From contig SMNH02000002.1 in assembly GCA_006383075.2 (NCBI GenBank), positions 383,127-447,126 on the forward strand: 64,000 bases of DNA. The letters run 5' to 3'. The stretch comes from Kordia sp. TARA_039_SRF. Its GTDB lineage: Bacteria; Bacteroidota; Bacteroidia; Flavobacteriales; Flavobacteriaceae. The position numbers and the translations under genes were made by a program. Positions 9,173-17,365 of this stretch are shown here, in pieces (the stretch's first letter is position 1; each line of letters opens with the position of its first letter). A model generated the notes under the pieces. That model did not search any database and had not been told where the DNA came from. It saw only the letters and a list, made by a program, of their open reading frames with translations.

Positions 9173-10524
9173 CGTTGACGCTCTTCTTGTTCCATAAACT
9201 CTCGAATCTTGCGTTGTTCCCAGTTTCTTCCAAACTTTCCGCCTTCAAAAAATACACTCATGGCATGAAACGCCAGTCCGATTCCCCAGCCAAACATTGG
9301 GAACCAAAACCATTGGAATTCCCAGCTTGTTTTCCAGTTGACGAATGCTAAAAACGGAATCACTAAACAATAGGATAACAGATTATAATAAAACTCTTTA
9401 AGTTTTTCAACATGCTTTCTAGCTTCGATATATTTATCGTCTAGTCCACTTTCTCGTTGCGGTATGACTTCATTTCTCATAATTTCTCTTTGTTTTGTAA
9501 GCATCGGAATTGCTACTTGAAAGTCCGATGTTGTTTTGTTAATAAATACTTCGCGATGTGTGAGTAAATCGTATCGTTGTCGGATATTATTGAGTCCTAC
9601 ACCACTACTCTTTTTTACGATTTGTTTTTCTTGAAGATTGTTTTCAATCACCAAATTTCCACGATCTTCATATATTTTAATGTGTAACGGATTTGACGGC
9701 GTTACCATATTGTGTTTTACAGCATTTTCTAAAAGCAGTTGTAACGACAAGGGCACTACTTTACTTTCTGGATTGCTTGCCTTTTCGGGCGCTTCAAAAA
9801 TGATACTATCTTCAAAACGCATTTTAAGTAAACTCATATAGGTTTTGGCAAACTGCAATTCTTCATCAACCGTAACGAGCTCTTTGTTTTTCTGTTCTAG
9901 CACATAACGATATACTTTGGAAAGTCCAGAAGTAAATTTCTGCGCCTGACGCGGATTTTCATCAATTAAAGAACTTAATACGTTTAAGCTGTTGAACAAA
10001 AAATGTGGATCCAATTGATTTTTTAACGCATCAAACTGTGCCGAAGCGGTTCCTGCAATGATTTTTTGTTCGGTAACTTTCTTTTTTTGTAATTCTTTAT
10101 AGAAAAACAACGCGTGAAAAAACACTGAGAAAAAGATGGTGATTAACAGAATGTTAAGATATTCGGCAGGATTTTCTCCTTGAATAAATTCTTCATACGT
10201 TTGTCCATTAATGAGTATTTCATGTACCATTCGCACTAAAAACACCGTAAAAATGGTCAATAAAATAGAGCCTATAATTCCAATCAACAGTCGATAATGT
10301 TGTGTTTTTTTATTCCAAACAATGCCTTTATCCAAATAGTCAAAATAATAGGAATTCACTACACTTATCGGAATGGAATACAAGCATATCACTCCTAATC
10401 GAATGAGCAATCTTTGATTGAATTGCACCGTATTTCCACTCGCATACGCTGAAATAATTTGCACTCCGCATATAATAAATCCGATGACAATTCCGATAAA
10501 AATGACTTTGCTAAATGCTTTCAT
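9163..10524 (-). CDS. LytS-type sensor histidine kinase fused to a C-terminal 2TM domain
   Basis: In this 453-residue protein, four hydrophobic segments lie in the first 145 residues. They are followed by the His_kinase core with phospho-acceptor His174 in NQLDPHFLFNSLN, and an ATPase part with LLENAVKH (N-box) and SGVGLNNIRQRYD (G-box). After about residue 350 comes a complete 2TM domain with GWGIGLAFHAMSVFF and RNWEQRKIREFM, homologous to the two small genes downstream. A -7-like box, TATATTTG on the minus strand, lies at 10550-10557. The gene heads the minus-strand cluster that ends with the LytTR regulator and would phosphorylate it. Confidence 0.92.
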   Translation of the reverse strand: MKAFSKVIFIGIVIGFIICGVQIISAYASGNTVQFNQRLLIRLGVICLYSIPISVVNSYYFDYLDKGIVWNKKTQHYRLLIGIIGSILLTIFTVFLVRMVHEILINGQTYEEFIQGENPAEYLNILLITIFFSVFFHALFFYKELQKKKVTEQKIIAGTASAQFDALKNQLDPHFLFNSLNVLSSLIDENPRQAQKFTSGLSKVYRYVLEQKNKELVTVDEELQFAKTYMSLLKMRFEDSIIFEAPEKASNPESKVVPLSLQLLLENAVKHNMVTPSNPLHIKIYEDRGNLVIENNLQEKQIVKKSSGVGLNNIRQRYDLLTHREVFINKTTSDFQVAIPMLTKQREIMRNEVIPQRESGLDDKYIEARKHVEKLKEFYYNLLSYCLVIPFLAFVNWKTSWEFQWFWFPMFGWGIGLAFHAMSVFFEGGKFGRNWEQRKIREFMEQEERQRWN

Positions 10525-10549
10525 GATGCTGTGTTTGGTTGACGTTTCC

Positions 10550-10557
10550 CAAATATA
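10550..10557 (-). promoter_or_regulatory. -7 box of the kinase/2TM/LytTR cluster
   Basis: CAAATATA on the plus strand reads TATATTTG on the minus strand, an exact TAnnTTTG element 26 bases before the kinase start. No clear TTG is seen at the expected upstream distance. Confidence 0.5.
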
Positions 10558-10580
10558 CTAAGGATTTTTAAACGACTGTT

Positions 10581-11207
10581 TTAGCTTTTGCATTCTTCTA
10601 CCAGTTGTTCTGCGCGCTCTTTTCCCCAATTAGGACTAAAATCATCCTTTTTGCTAGCTGCTTCAAATAAGGTTTTGGCTCTTTCTAATTCTTTGCAAAA
10701 CGGTGCTGTATCTTGTCCGAAGTACCGAGCGCTTCCAATTTCCCACTCAGTCTTGGTAAGCACTACACGTGGATTGTTTTTGTCGATGGCATACGCTTTC
10801 GCGTAAATTTCACTGACTTTTGGCGCATACTGCATTCCGTACGTGGCGCCGTCATACGCAACCCAAACTGTGTATAACATGGCTTGTAAAATCATAATTT
10901 CTGGATTGTTGGGCGAAATACTAGCGGCATGGTCAATTTGTTTTTGTGCTTTTTCTAGCTGTTGTGCAAGCTTACTTTTGTCTTTAATAGCAAATCCACG
11001 CATAACATTGATACGCGCTGCATGATACGATGGCAACCATTCCTTTGGTGAAGCAGCAGCAATACGCTCAAATAAATTGGCAGCTTCTACCGTTTTCTTT
11101 TCTTTCAATAGAGAAAATGCTTTCTCCATACCTTTCTCATACTTGCTTTGCGCGATTGCCAAACTTCCGATGAGCATAAAACTTACTAGTAAAACTACTT
11201 TTTTCAT
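10581..11207 (-). CDS. Exported TPR-like protein
   Basis: A signal peptide MKKVVLLVSFMLIGSLAIAQ is followed by about 190 helical residues arranged like tetratricopeptide repeats (KGMEKAFSLLKEKKTVEAANLF; PSYHAARINVMRG; NPEIMILQAMLYTV; YAKAYAIDKNNPRVVL). I start at the ATG at 11207, which gives a standard MKK signal; one at 11219 adds MNNT. The C-terminus EERAEQLVEECKS-like segment keeps the helical pattern. No catalytic motif is seen. The gene lies upstream of the kinase on the same strand, with the kinase's own -7 box inside the gap, so it need not be cotranscribed. Confidence 0.85.
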   Translation of the reverse strand: MKKVVLLVSFMLIGSLAIAQSKYEKGMEKAFSLLKEKKTVEAANLFERIAAASPKEWLPSYHAARINVMRGFAIKDKSKLAQQLEKAQKQIDHAASISPNNPEIMILQAMLYTVWVAYDGATYGMQYAPKVSEIYAKAYAIDKNNPRVVLTKTEWEIGSARYFGQDTAPFCKELERAKTLFEAASKKDDFSPNWGKERAEQLVEECKS

Positions 11208-11611
11208 GGTGTTGTTCATTTTTTGTTGATTGACTTTTTTTTAATGGATTCTCAAATGATTGAAAAAACATACTCGATAATAATAAATGCGATACTGATC
11301 ATTTTTTGATTGATTTTATACACTGAGCTACGCCGAAGTGTGATTGATTGATGATTCAAATATCCAATAAACCGTTAGGACATAAAAAAAGAAACTACTG
11401 AATTGTAATTTTTGATGGATGAACTGTTTTTTTAGATAGGTTTTGGGTGTTTGGTGTTGGATTTTAGATGCTAAAAGCTTTGTTGATCATATAAAATAAA
11501 AAGCAAAGCGTCCCAACACCCAAAACCCAACACCTAATACCTATATCTAGGTATTTCATAGCGTTGTGGTTTGTGTACTTTTAAAATAACAGAACCCAAA
11601 ACACTTTTTCC
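11208..11611. other. 404-bp intergenic region with three repeats
   Basis: No gene is supported here. It holds a hairpin repeat at 11320-11341 (arms ACACT/AGTGT around GAGCTACGCCGA), a G-rich repeat at 11439-11465 and the same G-rich words in reverse orientation at 11511-11542. The last two face each other across 45 bases and could fold on each other. Confidence 0.7.
11439..11542. repeat. Inverted pair of G-rich repeats
   Basis: GGTTTTGGGTGTTTGGTGTT (11439-11458) is answered at 11511-11542 by CCCAACACCCAAAACCCAAC on the same strand. The two copies are therefore in opposite orientation, with AAGC-rich sequence between them. Confidence 0.65.
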
Positions 11612-12079
11612 ATGCAGTTTTCAACCTTTTTAGCATATAGTATCACAATTGTGACGTATGCGCTTTTAGTGTATCATTTTTTGAGAATAGTTCTTTTTAA
11701 CCTGCGGAGTGAATCACTTAGCAGACAACAAAAGATGTTAAAAGTACAGCAAGTTTTGCTTTGTTTGGTGTTGGTTGGTATGCTTATTTTTCACTATACT
11801 ACCGGTGATGAAATGACGAAAGTTTCTATCATTCCGTGGATTTGGGGATTTTTGGCAGGACATGTATGCTTCACCCGAAAAAAACGTTTATTGAATGAGT
11901 TGTTGGGCTTTGGTATGCTACTCGCCATGACCATTATTTTGTTTTTTAAACAAACAGAAATCATTCAATTCATTACACAACAAGACATTACACATATCAT
12001 TACCGAAATTCATCTTGCGTATATTGTTGCTGGATTTGTGTTAGGAATGCTTCTTTGGACAAGAACATCTTCGTCGTAA
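11612..12079 (+). CDS. Small membrane protein, unrecognised
   Basis: This 155-residue protein has four probable membrane segments, about 5-27, 48-66, 72-88 plus 100-115, and 130-150, with a basic cytoplasmic stretch RSESLSRQQKMLKVQQ and a second, TRKKRLLNELL. I recognise no family. The first ATG is used; it is the only Met before the first membrane segment. It is followed 60 bases later by another small membrane protein on the same strand, so the two may be cotranscribed. Confidence 0.72.
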   Translation: MQFSTFLAYSITIVTYALLVYHFLRIVLFNLRSESLSRQQKMLKVQQVLLCLVLVGMLIFHYTTGDEMTKVSIIPWIWGFLAGHVCFTRKKRLLNELLGFGMLLAMTIILFFKQTEIIQFITQQDITHIITEIHLAYIVAGFVLGMLLWTRTSSS

Positions 12080-12140
12080 GCGTATAACAGCATTTATTTA
12101 AAAAAAACTGTATTTTAGCTGCTTTCTTAAAAAGCTACGC

Positions 12141-12584
12141 ATGACATTTAAAAAGTTTAAGGAGTTACCTATTGAAATCATATTTGTGACATTATACAAT
12201 TTGGTGCAAACTGGAATAGTCATGTATATTTTCATATTGGCGTTTCCTGTTGGTTGGTTTTTTGGAAGCTTTATTGTGTTAGTGCTTACGCTGAATTACT
12301 TTTTACTACTGAAAAGAAAAATAGCTTGGAAACTGTTACTCATCTGGTATATTATAATTACTCTTTCATTTAGTCTTAACAGTGAAGCAATTAGCTTGTG
12401 GTTTAGTATAAACTACGGAATAGATTTCACATTAAGTTTGACCATTAGCGAAACTTTTCAAATTGGCGTTGATGTAATCGCATTAATTCCGCTTATAGTC
12501 CATTATTCTGCGCGAAAACATTTTAAAAAGAAAACGGCTATTGATGAAATTGACGATATCGCAAAAAATCCTGATATTCAATAA
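12141..12584 (+). CDS. Small membrane protein, unrecognised
   Basis: The product has 147 residues with four hydrophobic segments (about 12-32, 36-55, 62-80, 95-125), a basic segment YSARKHFKKKT and an acidic tail DEIDDIAKNPDIQ. No conserved catalytic or binding motif is visible. It ends 58 bases before the convergent decarboxylase-like gene, and a hairpin sits between them. Confidence 0.72.
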   Translation: MTFKKFKELPIEIIFVTLYNLVQTGIVMYIFILAFPVGWFFGSFIVLVLTLNYFLLLKRKIAWKLLLIWYIIITLSFSLNSEAISLWFSINYGIDFTLSLTISETFQIGVDVIALIPLIVHYSARKHFKKKTAIDEIDDIAKNPDIQ

Positions 12585-12619
12585 AAAAAAACACCACAAC
12601 ATTCACGTTGCGGCGTTTT
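12583..12619 (-). terminator. Terminator of the decarboxylase-like gene
   Basis: On the minus strand, AAAACGCCGCAAC pairs with GTTGTGGTGTTTT using two G-U pairs and a 6-base loop, and runs into ten T residues. On the plus strand the same positions are A-C mismatches, so it works best for the minus-strand gene. Confidence 0.8.
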
Positions 12620-12642
12620 CCATTGTAAATAATTCTGATAAA

Positions 12643-13950
12643 TTACTGTACGTATATTGCCGTTTGTCCAAACTGGAAGTGAATTGGCACATGTCCTGGA
12701 TCTCGTTTAAACATATATAAATCCTTCACTGGCTTTTCAAAAACCATGATGATATCCGAACCTCCAAATCTGAATTTCCCAAATTCTTGTCCTTTGACAA
12801 CTGTATCGCCTTTTCCAATGAGTCTTTCTGCTGGAACACCTGCTGGTGGATTGTCTTTCGTATACATCATCACACCCGAAACTTGCGCCATTCCGATAGG
12901 TAAAATAGCTACTTTCCCTACTTTTTCGCCACCATCAACAATAATTAATCCACGTGCTTGATTGAATTCATACCCATCTTCAGCGCCGTCTGGTGCATCC
13001 CATTGTCCATCAATCATTTCTACATTCAAATACACTTTTCCTTGAATGTCTTGTATTTCCAACACTTCTCCGCTTACTGGCGTATGGAAACGGTGATAAT
13101 CGTACGGCCCTAAAAAGTAATGCACAAAAGTTCCGCCGTAAAAATCGCTTGCGTATTCGCTATTTGCCAATAATTCTTCAATTGTTCCAATGGCATGTGT
13201 ATGTTTTAAACGATCTTGCGTAATGGTTCCTTCTTTGTCTAACACATTTCCTTCAGAATCTATCATATAGTCTTGCTTAAAAGTACAATCTGCAGGAGCG
13301 ACTACAGTAGTATTATCATTTGGCGCGGCAATTGGTCGCAACGGCGTGATTCCTGTTTTGGCATCTGCATGATTAAATTCTCTGTAAAAGAACTGATTAA
13401 AAGTTGTCCAAGAAGCCGCATTGTCAGCATACAGCGGATAGTTATACATCGGATTGTGCTTAAACGAATACAAACTTTCTTTCGTTAACGAAGCTGTCGT
13501 ATCTAAGAAACTTCCCCAAGCAATGGCAAACGTTACCAACCAATCTGCGAATTCTGGAAAGCTCTGCATTGATAAATCAGAATCTGGCACTTTTTGGTCG
13601 ACCAACCAATAGAATTGACAGAGTAAATCGTATACTTTTTGATTGTAACCGTTGGACGTATCGGTACTTTTCCAAGCATTTGGATAGTTTGGATCATCGC
13701 TTTCGTCTGGCACCAAACGTACGTACATGTCTAAATAATCATAATAATGTTCAATCGTAATTGGCCATGCATTTCCGTTAAACACATCGTTATACGCATT
13801 GTATAAATCTGAATTTAACTTTGTTTCTGCTGAAATTCGCGCCGCTAATAACGAAGCTTCCAAAGCTATTTTCATTGGCGGATTGGCATCCAATAATGTT
13901 TTTAAATCTTGCACAACGGCATCGTGTGTGTGAACTGAGGTATTTTTCAT
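12643..13950 (-). CDS. Phosphatidylserine decarboxylase family protein with N-terminal associated domain
   Basis: The product has 435 residues. Residues 40-190 match the all-helical domain found fused to some decarboxylases (YYDYLDMYVRLVPD, TFNQFFYREF). Residues 200-435 are the decarboxylase domain, with GPYDYHRFHTPVSGEV carrying the conserved His residues, and GGS (Ser398) near the end. In this family that Gly-Ser is self-cleaved to give the pyruvoyl group. Unlike the membrane enzyme there is no transmembrane segment or signal. Canonical enzymes make phosphatidylethanolamine, but this soluble subgroup may act on another amino acid or metabolite (inference). It is monocistronic. Confidence 0.88.
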   Translation of the reverse strand: MKNTSVHTHDAVVQDLKTLLDANPPMKIALEASLLAARISAETKLNSDLYNAYNDVFNGNAWPITIEHYYDYLDMYVRLVPDESDDPNYPNAWKSTDTSNGYNQKVYDLLCQFYWLVDQKVPDSDLSMQSFPEFADWLVTFAIAWGSFLDTTASLTKESLYSFKHNPMYNYPLYADNAASWTTFNQFFYREFNHADAKTGITPLRPIAAPNDNTTVVAPADCTFKQDYMIDSEGNVLDKEGTITQDRLKHTHAIGTIEELLANSEYASDFYGGTFVHYFLGPYDYHRFHTPVSGEVLEIQDIQGKVYLNVEMIDGQWDAPDGAEDGYEFNQARGLIIVDGGEKVGKVAILPIGMAQVSGVMMYTKDNPPAGVPAERLIGKGDTVVKGQEFGKFRFGGSDIIMVFEKPVKDLYMFKRDPGHVPIHFQFGQTAIYVQ

Positions 13951-14049
13951 TGTAATGAAGGTTTAAGTTTTATACTCTCAAATATAGTTTCTAAATAGTG
14001 TTCATATAAGCGTAGAACTATCGTGATTTTAAAAGCACGTAGATTTGCG

Positions 14050-14057
14050 TATTTTTG
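14050..14057 (+). promoter_or_regulatory. -7 box of the GNAT gene
   Basis: TATTTTTG is an exact TAnnTTTG element and ends 17 bases before the start codon at 14075. Confidence 0.45.
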
Positions 14058-14074
14058 CCTTACAGCAATAACCA

Positions 14075-14590
14075 ATGATACACATACGCAGCGCAACAGT
14101 ACAAGATATTGAACGTATTTCCACAATTGGCACAACTACATTTTTAGAAACGTACTTGCCCAATACGCCTAAAGAAGCCGTGGAGTCTTTTATTGAAAAA
14201 GCGTTTGCTTTGGAAACGCTTCGCGCAGAATTTAACGACGAAAATATTCACTATTTTTTAATTTTTCTCGAAGAAACGCTGGCTGGTTATGTGAAAATTG
14301 TACTGAATACCACAAACGAAGTCATACACCAAACCCAACTCGCAAAGCTTGATCGTTTTTATGTTTTAAAAGCATTTCACGGAAAACAACTTGGCGCAGC
14401 ACTTTTCAATCATATTGTGACATTTTCTAAAGAAAAAGAACAACACGGAATGTGGTTGTATGTCTTGATTACGAATGAACGTGCCTTGCGTTTTTATCAA
14501 AAAAACGACTTTCAAATTGTAGGCGAATATGATTTTAAGATTTCTGAAACACGTTACAATCCAAATTATGTGATGTTTTTGGCGTTTTAG
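14075..14590 (+). CDS. GNAT family N-acetyltransferase
   Basis: The protein has 171 residues. The fold is recognisable from an N-terminal IHIRSATVQDIERIS, a central strand AGYVKIVL, and the acetyl-CoA binding motif LDRFYVLKAFHGKQLGAALF (the Q/RxxGxG/A loop here as H-G-K-Q-L-G). After it come WLYVLITNERALRFYQKNDF and a closing VMFLAF. Substrate is unknown. It is divergent from the decarboxylase-like gene and precedes an FPVKK-family membrane protein by 50 bases. Confidence 0.9.
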   Translation: MIHIRSATVQDIERISTIGTTTFLETYLPNTPKEAVESFIEKAFALETLRAEFNDENIHYFLIFLEETLAGYVKIVLNTTNEVIHQTQLAKLDRFYVLKAFHGKQLGAALFNHIVTFSKEKEQHGMWLYVLITNERALRFYQKNDFQIVGEYDFKISETRYNPNYVMFLAF

Positions 14591-14640
14591 TATTATATTT
14601 TGTTTCTCTATTTTACTACTTTTAATCTACAAAATAAAAT

Positions 14641-15123
14641 ATGAAAATTTTCCCTGTAAAAAAGCGCTATTTTACACTTCACGATACACAGGCTGAAACG
14701 CTAGAACGTTTGAAACGCAGAACTGAAAAATCACAAAGTCTGACTTCTAACTTTACTGATAAATCGTTTAGAGGAATTATTGACAGAAATACATTCAAAC
14801 TTATTTCTTCCAAAATTGGCAAAGGTGCGTTTTGTGTGATGAAAGGTACCATTGAAACGCATACAGGATATGTAACGGTAGAAATTCACAAAGCCTTCAG
14901 AATACCTTTAAGTATTATGTTTTTATTTCCGCCTGTCGGAATTACAATTGCTATTCTGATAGATATGGAAAAGTTTCATCCTATTTTGATTATTGTTGGT
15001 ATTGTACAAATGCTTATCATTTGGTTTATTTTTACACGAGTTGTTTTCAAATTTTTATCCAAACAAAGTTTACAGCGATTACGTGATGTGTTGGATGTAG
15101 AGTGGACAAACCGAAACCAGTAA
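14641..15123 (+). CDS. Two-TM membrane protein of an FPVKK paralogous family
   Basis: This 160-residue protein has an N-terminal block FPVKKRYFTLHDTQAETLER, then TEKSQSL, TDKSFRGIIDRNTFKL. Two membrane segments follow, about 88-108 and 115-135, and a short cytoplasmic tail. A clear paralogue lies at 19535-20014 with the same order of motifs (FPVKK, Q-TL, KS-S, KSF-GIID, FKL). No named domain is known to me. The soluble part may bind a lipid or peptide, but that is a guess. The ATG at 14641 directly precedes the conserved block. Confidence 0.8.
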   Translation: MKIFPVKKRYFTLHDTQAETLERLKRRTEKSQSLTSNFTDKSFRGIIDRNTFKLISSKIGKGAFCVMKGTIETHTGYVTVEIHKAFRIPLSIMFLFPPVGITIAILIDMEKFHPILIIVGIVQMLIIWFIFTRVVFKFLSKQSLQRLRDVLDVEWTNRNQ

Positions 15124-15129
15124 ACAATC

Positions 15130-15699
15130 ATGAAAAAAGCTGTAATTTTTCTATTTATCACTGTCTGCTTTTTTTCTTGTAAAGAATCACCTGCAACGCA
15201 ATTTGTATTGTTTGATGAAGAATTTACTTTTACATATGAAGATGCGCTGAATTCTTCGCCGAGCAAATCGCATTACTATGTCACCAACGAAATGCTGTCG
15301 CCAACGGTTCCAAAAAATTGGACAAGTCCCGTTGATTTTAGAAACGGAACGGTTCACATTCGCATTGAAGTGTTGGAAAAACCCGCAGGAAACGCTCCTA
15401 CCAAATGGACGCTTTGTTATATTCCGAACAAAGGAAAAAACAATATGTACGGTTGTACTTCTACAGCTATTTTTACGACAACAGGAGTTTACGAAAAAAC
15501 GGTTTCCATGAATGAGTTTTGGGAGAATGAATCCATTATTTGGTCAGAAGGCATCAAACAAATGGATTTGGTGATAAAAGATGACAGCGGCGGACAAGGA
15601 CATGCACACAAACGTTCGGATTATGAAAAGTTCTTTCCCACGAAAGTGCGAATCACCATGACGCAAGTAGCCAAAGGCGAAACTTATACTCCAAATTAA
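15130..15699 (+). CDS. Lipoprotein, unrecognised
   Basis: A lipoprotein signal MKKAVIFLFITVCFFSC precedes about 170 residues rich in beta-strand pattern (FVLFDEEFTFTYEDA, VHIRIEVLE, KWTLCYIPN, VRITMTQVA). It contains two further Cys, in KWTLCYIP and MYGCTST. It starts seven bases after the stop of the previous gene and is probably translated with it. No family is recognised. Confidence 0.82.
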   Translation: MKKAVIFLFITVCFFSCKESPATQFVLFDEEFTFTYEDALNSSPSKSHYYVTNEMLSPTVPKNWTSPVDFRNGTVHIRIEVLEKPAGNAPTKWTLCYIPNKGKNNMYGCTSTAIFTTTGVYEKTVSMNEFWENESIIWSEGIKQMDLVIKDDSGGQGHAHKRSDYEKFFPTKVRITMTQVAKGETYTPN

Positions 15700-15762
15700 T
15701 AATGATTCCATAATCAATTTTAGATGTATATTGTACGTTCAAAGCGAATTAAAATCTAAGCA

Positions 15763-16242
15763 ATGTCACAAAAAAATTTAGCCAAAAACCTAGCAAACCG
15801 ATTGCGTGAAGTCTACACCGAAGGAAAATGGGTAACAGGCACGAACATAAAGGAAGAAATTCAAGATGTTTCTTGGCAAGACGCAATACAAACCGTTCAC
15901 AACCTAAATTCCATTGCTGCGTTAACGTTTCACTTGCACTACTATATTGCTGGAGTTTTGCAAGTTTTGGAAGGTGGCACTTTAGATATTAAAGACAAAT
16001 ATAGCTTTGATGCGCCACCAATTACTTCACAAGAAGATTGGGAAAATCGTATTCAAAAGTTTACGGAAGACACGGAAAAATTTATTTCTTTAGTCGAAAA
16101 TATGTCTGAAAATCAATTATTTGAAAGTTTTGTTGTTGAAAAATACGGTACGTATTATCGAAACATAGATGTTCAGATTGAACATGCGTATTACCATTTA
16201 GGACAGCTAGTTTTAATCAAAAAGATGATAGGTATTTTGTAG
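15763..16242 (+). CDS. DinB-like (DUF1572-type) four-helix protein
   Basis: The product has 159 residues. The three metal-binding His of DinB-like proteins are suggested by LTFHLHYYI near residue 56 and by EHAYYHLGQL near residue 145. The sequence is helical throughout and the tail ends LVLIKKMIGIL. Members include thiol-dependent transferases and proteins of unknown role; nothing here fixes a substrate. The G-rich repeat begins straight after its stop. Confidence 0.85.
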   Translation: MSQKNLAKNLANRLREVYTEGKWVTGTNIKEEIQDVSWQDAIQTVHNLNSIAALTFHLHYYIAGVLQVLEGGTLDIKDKYSFDAPPITSQEDWENRIQKFTEDTEKFISLVENMSENQLFESFVVEKYGTYYRNIDVQIEHAYYHLGQLVLIKKMIGIL

Positions 16243-16287
16243 AGGTGTTGGATTTTGGGTGTTAGGTGTTAGGTGTTAGGTTTTGGG
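16243..16287 (+). repeat. G-rich repeat filling the gap between convergent genes
   Basis: The whole 45-base gap between the stop of the DinB-like gene and the stop of the AraC gene consists of this family: GGTGTTGG, TTTTGGGTGTTAGG, then GGTGTTAGG twice and TTTTGGG. There is no other sequence between the two convergent genes. Confidence 0.75.
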
Positions 16288-17211
16288 TCATTTGGCTAAT
16301 ACAGATTTTACAAATTGCGTTGGTGTGATCATTTCGTGTTTTTTGAATTGACGGTTGAAATAACTCGTATTATTGAATCCTGATTTGTAAGCCACTTCCG
16401 AAATTCGAAGATTTTTAGACTCCTTGATGAGTTTTTTCGCAAACTTAATTCGCTCCGAATTGATATAATCTATCGGAGAAATGCCCAGCGTGTTTTTAAA
16501 TTGCTTATGAAAGTGCGAAGTACTCATATACGCCTGCTTTGCCAACGCTTCCACGTTGATATCTTTATTTGTTAAATGTGTTTTGATATATTTTATAACA
16601 GAACCAATGCGCGTATCGTTAAAAACATCAGTATCGTTGATGATGAGCGACTTTGCTTTGGTTTGCAATAACCGTACAATTAATTCTTGAATCATCAAAT
16701 CGAGCAACACATCTTTGGAAGTAGTATCGTTCGTAAACGTGTGTGTAAGTCGTTGCACCAAATGATTTACATCTGCATTATTGATTAAGTGAGAGGCTGT
16801 TTCGTCTAACTTCCAATTATTATTTTCATTTTCAATTTGCACAACTTGATTAAACTTTCCCACAACTTCTTCAATTTTAGAAGCGTCAATTCCCAAAGCC
16901 AAACATTGCGTTGGCGATTCTTCTGTCGCTAACGGAAAATCAATCACCATTTCTTTATTCGTCGGCATCACAACCGATTCGCCAGGAAAAAAATCAAACG
17001 CTTCAAAACCGTCTAAATACATCACTTTCTTTCCTGTCAACATACTTGCAATAATTGGAAAATCGAACGTTAACGAGACTTTTTCCGCGAAAGCGTACGT
17101 TTCGTAAATATTCAACTCGGCATATTCTGCACTATACGTAGTTCTATTTTCAACCAACGTAGTGAGTTTTCGGTGCTTTTTATGTTGACTTAACAATGGT
17201 TTCATACTCAA
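16288..17211 (-). CDS. AraC-family transcriptional regulator (AraC_N type)
   Basis: The protein has 307 residues. The first 190 fit the AraC_N cupin-like domain (TTLVENRTTYSAEYAELNIY, FDFFPGESVVMP). The C-terminal 100 residues contain two helix-turn-helix units, VEALAKQAYMSTSHFHKQFK with LGISPIDYIN, and LRISEVAYKSGFNNTSYFNR. Regulators of this subtype often lie beside aldehyde or alcohol dehydrogenase genes. It is divergent from the aldehyde dehydrogenase gene across 154 bases, which hold an 11-bp inverted repeat and a 10-bp direct repeat that are its likely binding sites. Confidence 0.9.
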   Translation of the reverse strand: MSMKPLLSQHKKHRKLTTLVENRTTYSAEYAELNIYETYAFAEKVSLTFDFPIIASMLTGKKVMYLDGFEAFDFFPGESVVMPTNKEMVIDFPLATEESPTQCLALGIDASKIEEVVGKFNQVVQIENENNNWKLDETASHLINNADVNHLVQRLTHTFTNDTTSKDVLLDLMIQELIVRLLQTKAKSLIINDTDVFNDTRIGSVIKYIKTHLTNKDINVEALAKQAYMSTSHFHKQFKNTLGISPIDYINSERIKFAKKLIKESKNLRISEVAYKSGFNNTSYFNRQFKKHEMITPTQFVKSVLAK

Positions 17212-17234
17212 TAATACAAAAATTTACGACTTGA

Positions 17235-17291
17235 TTCTCATTATAATAGATATGTTCAAAAATTTAAGATATATGTTCAATATAATGAGAA
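17235..17291. promoter_or_regulatory. Nested operator between AraC regulator and aldehyde dehydrogenase
   Basis: TTCTCATTATA at 17235-17245 is the exact inverse of TATAATGAGAA at 17281-17291. Inside lie two direct copies of ATATGTTCAA at 17250-17259 and 17271-17280, 21 bases apart, two helical turns. Downstream at 17302-17309 is TAACTTTA, one base from the TAnnTTTG box. This puts the repeats just upstream of the dehydrogenase promoter, where an activator would sit. Confidence 0.65.
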
Positions 17292-17365
17292 TATGACAAA
17301 CTAACTTTATAAAAATTAATAAATCGTAAAAAAATTAACCCTTAAAAAATCAAATCAACAACAAT

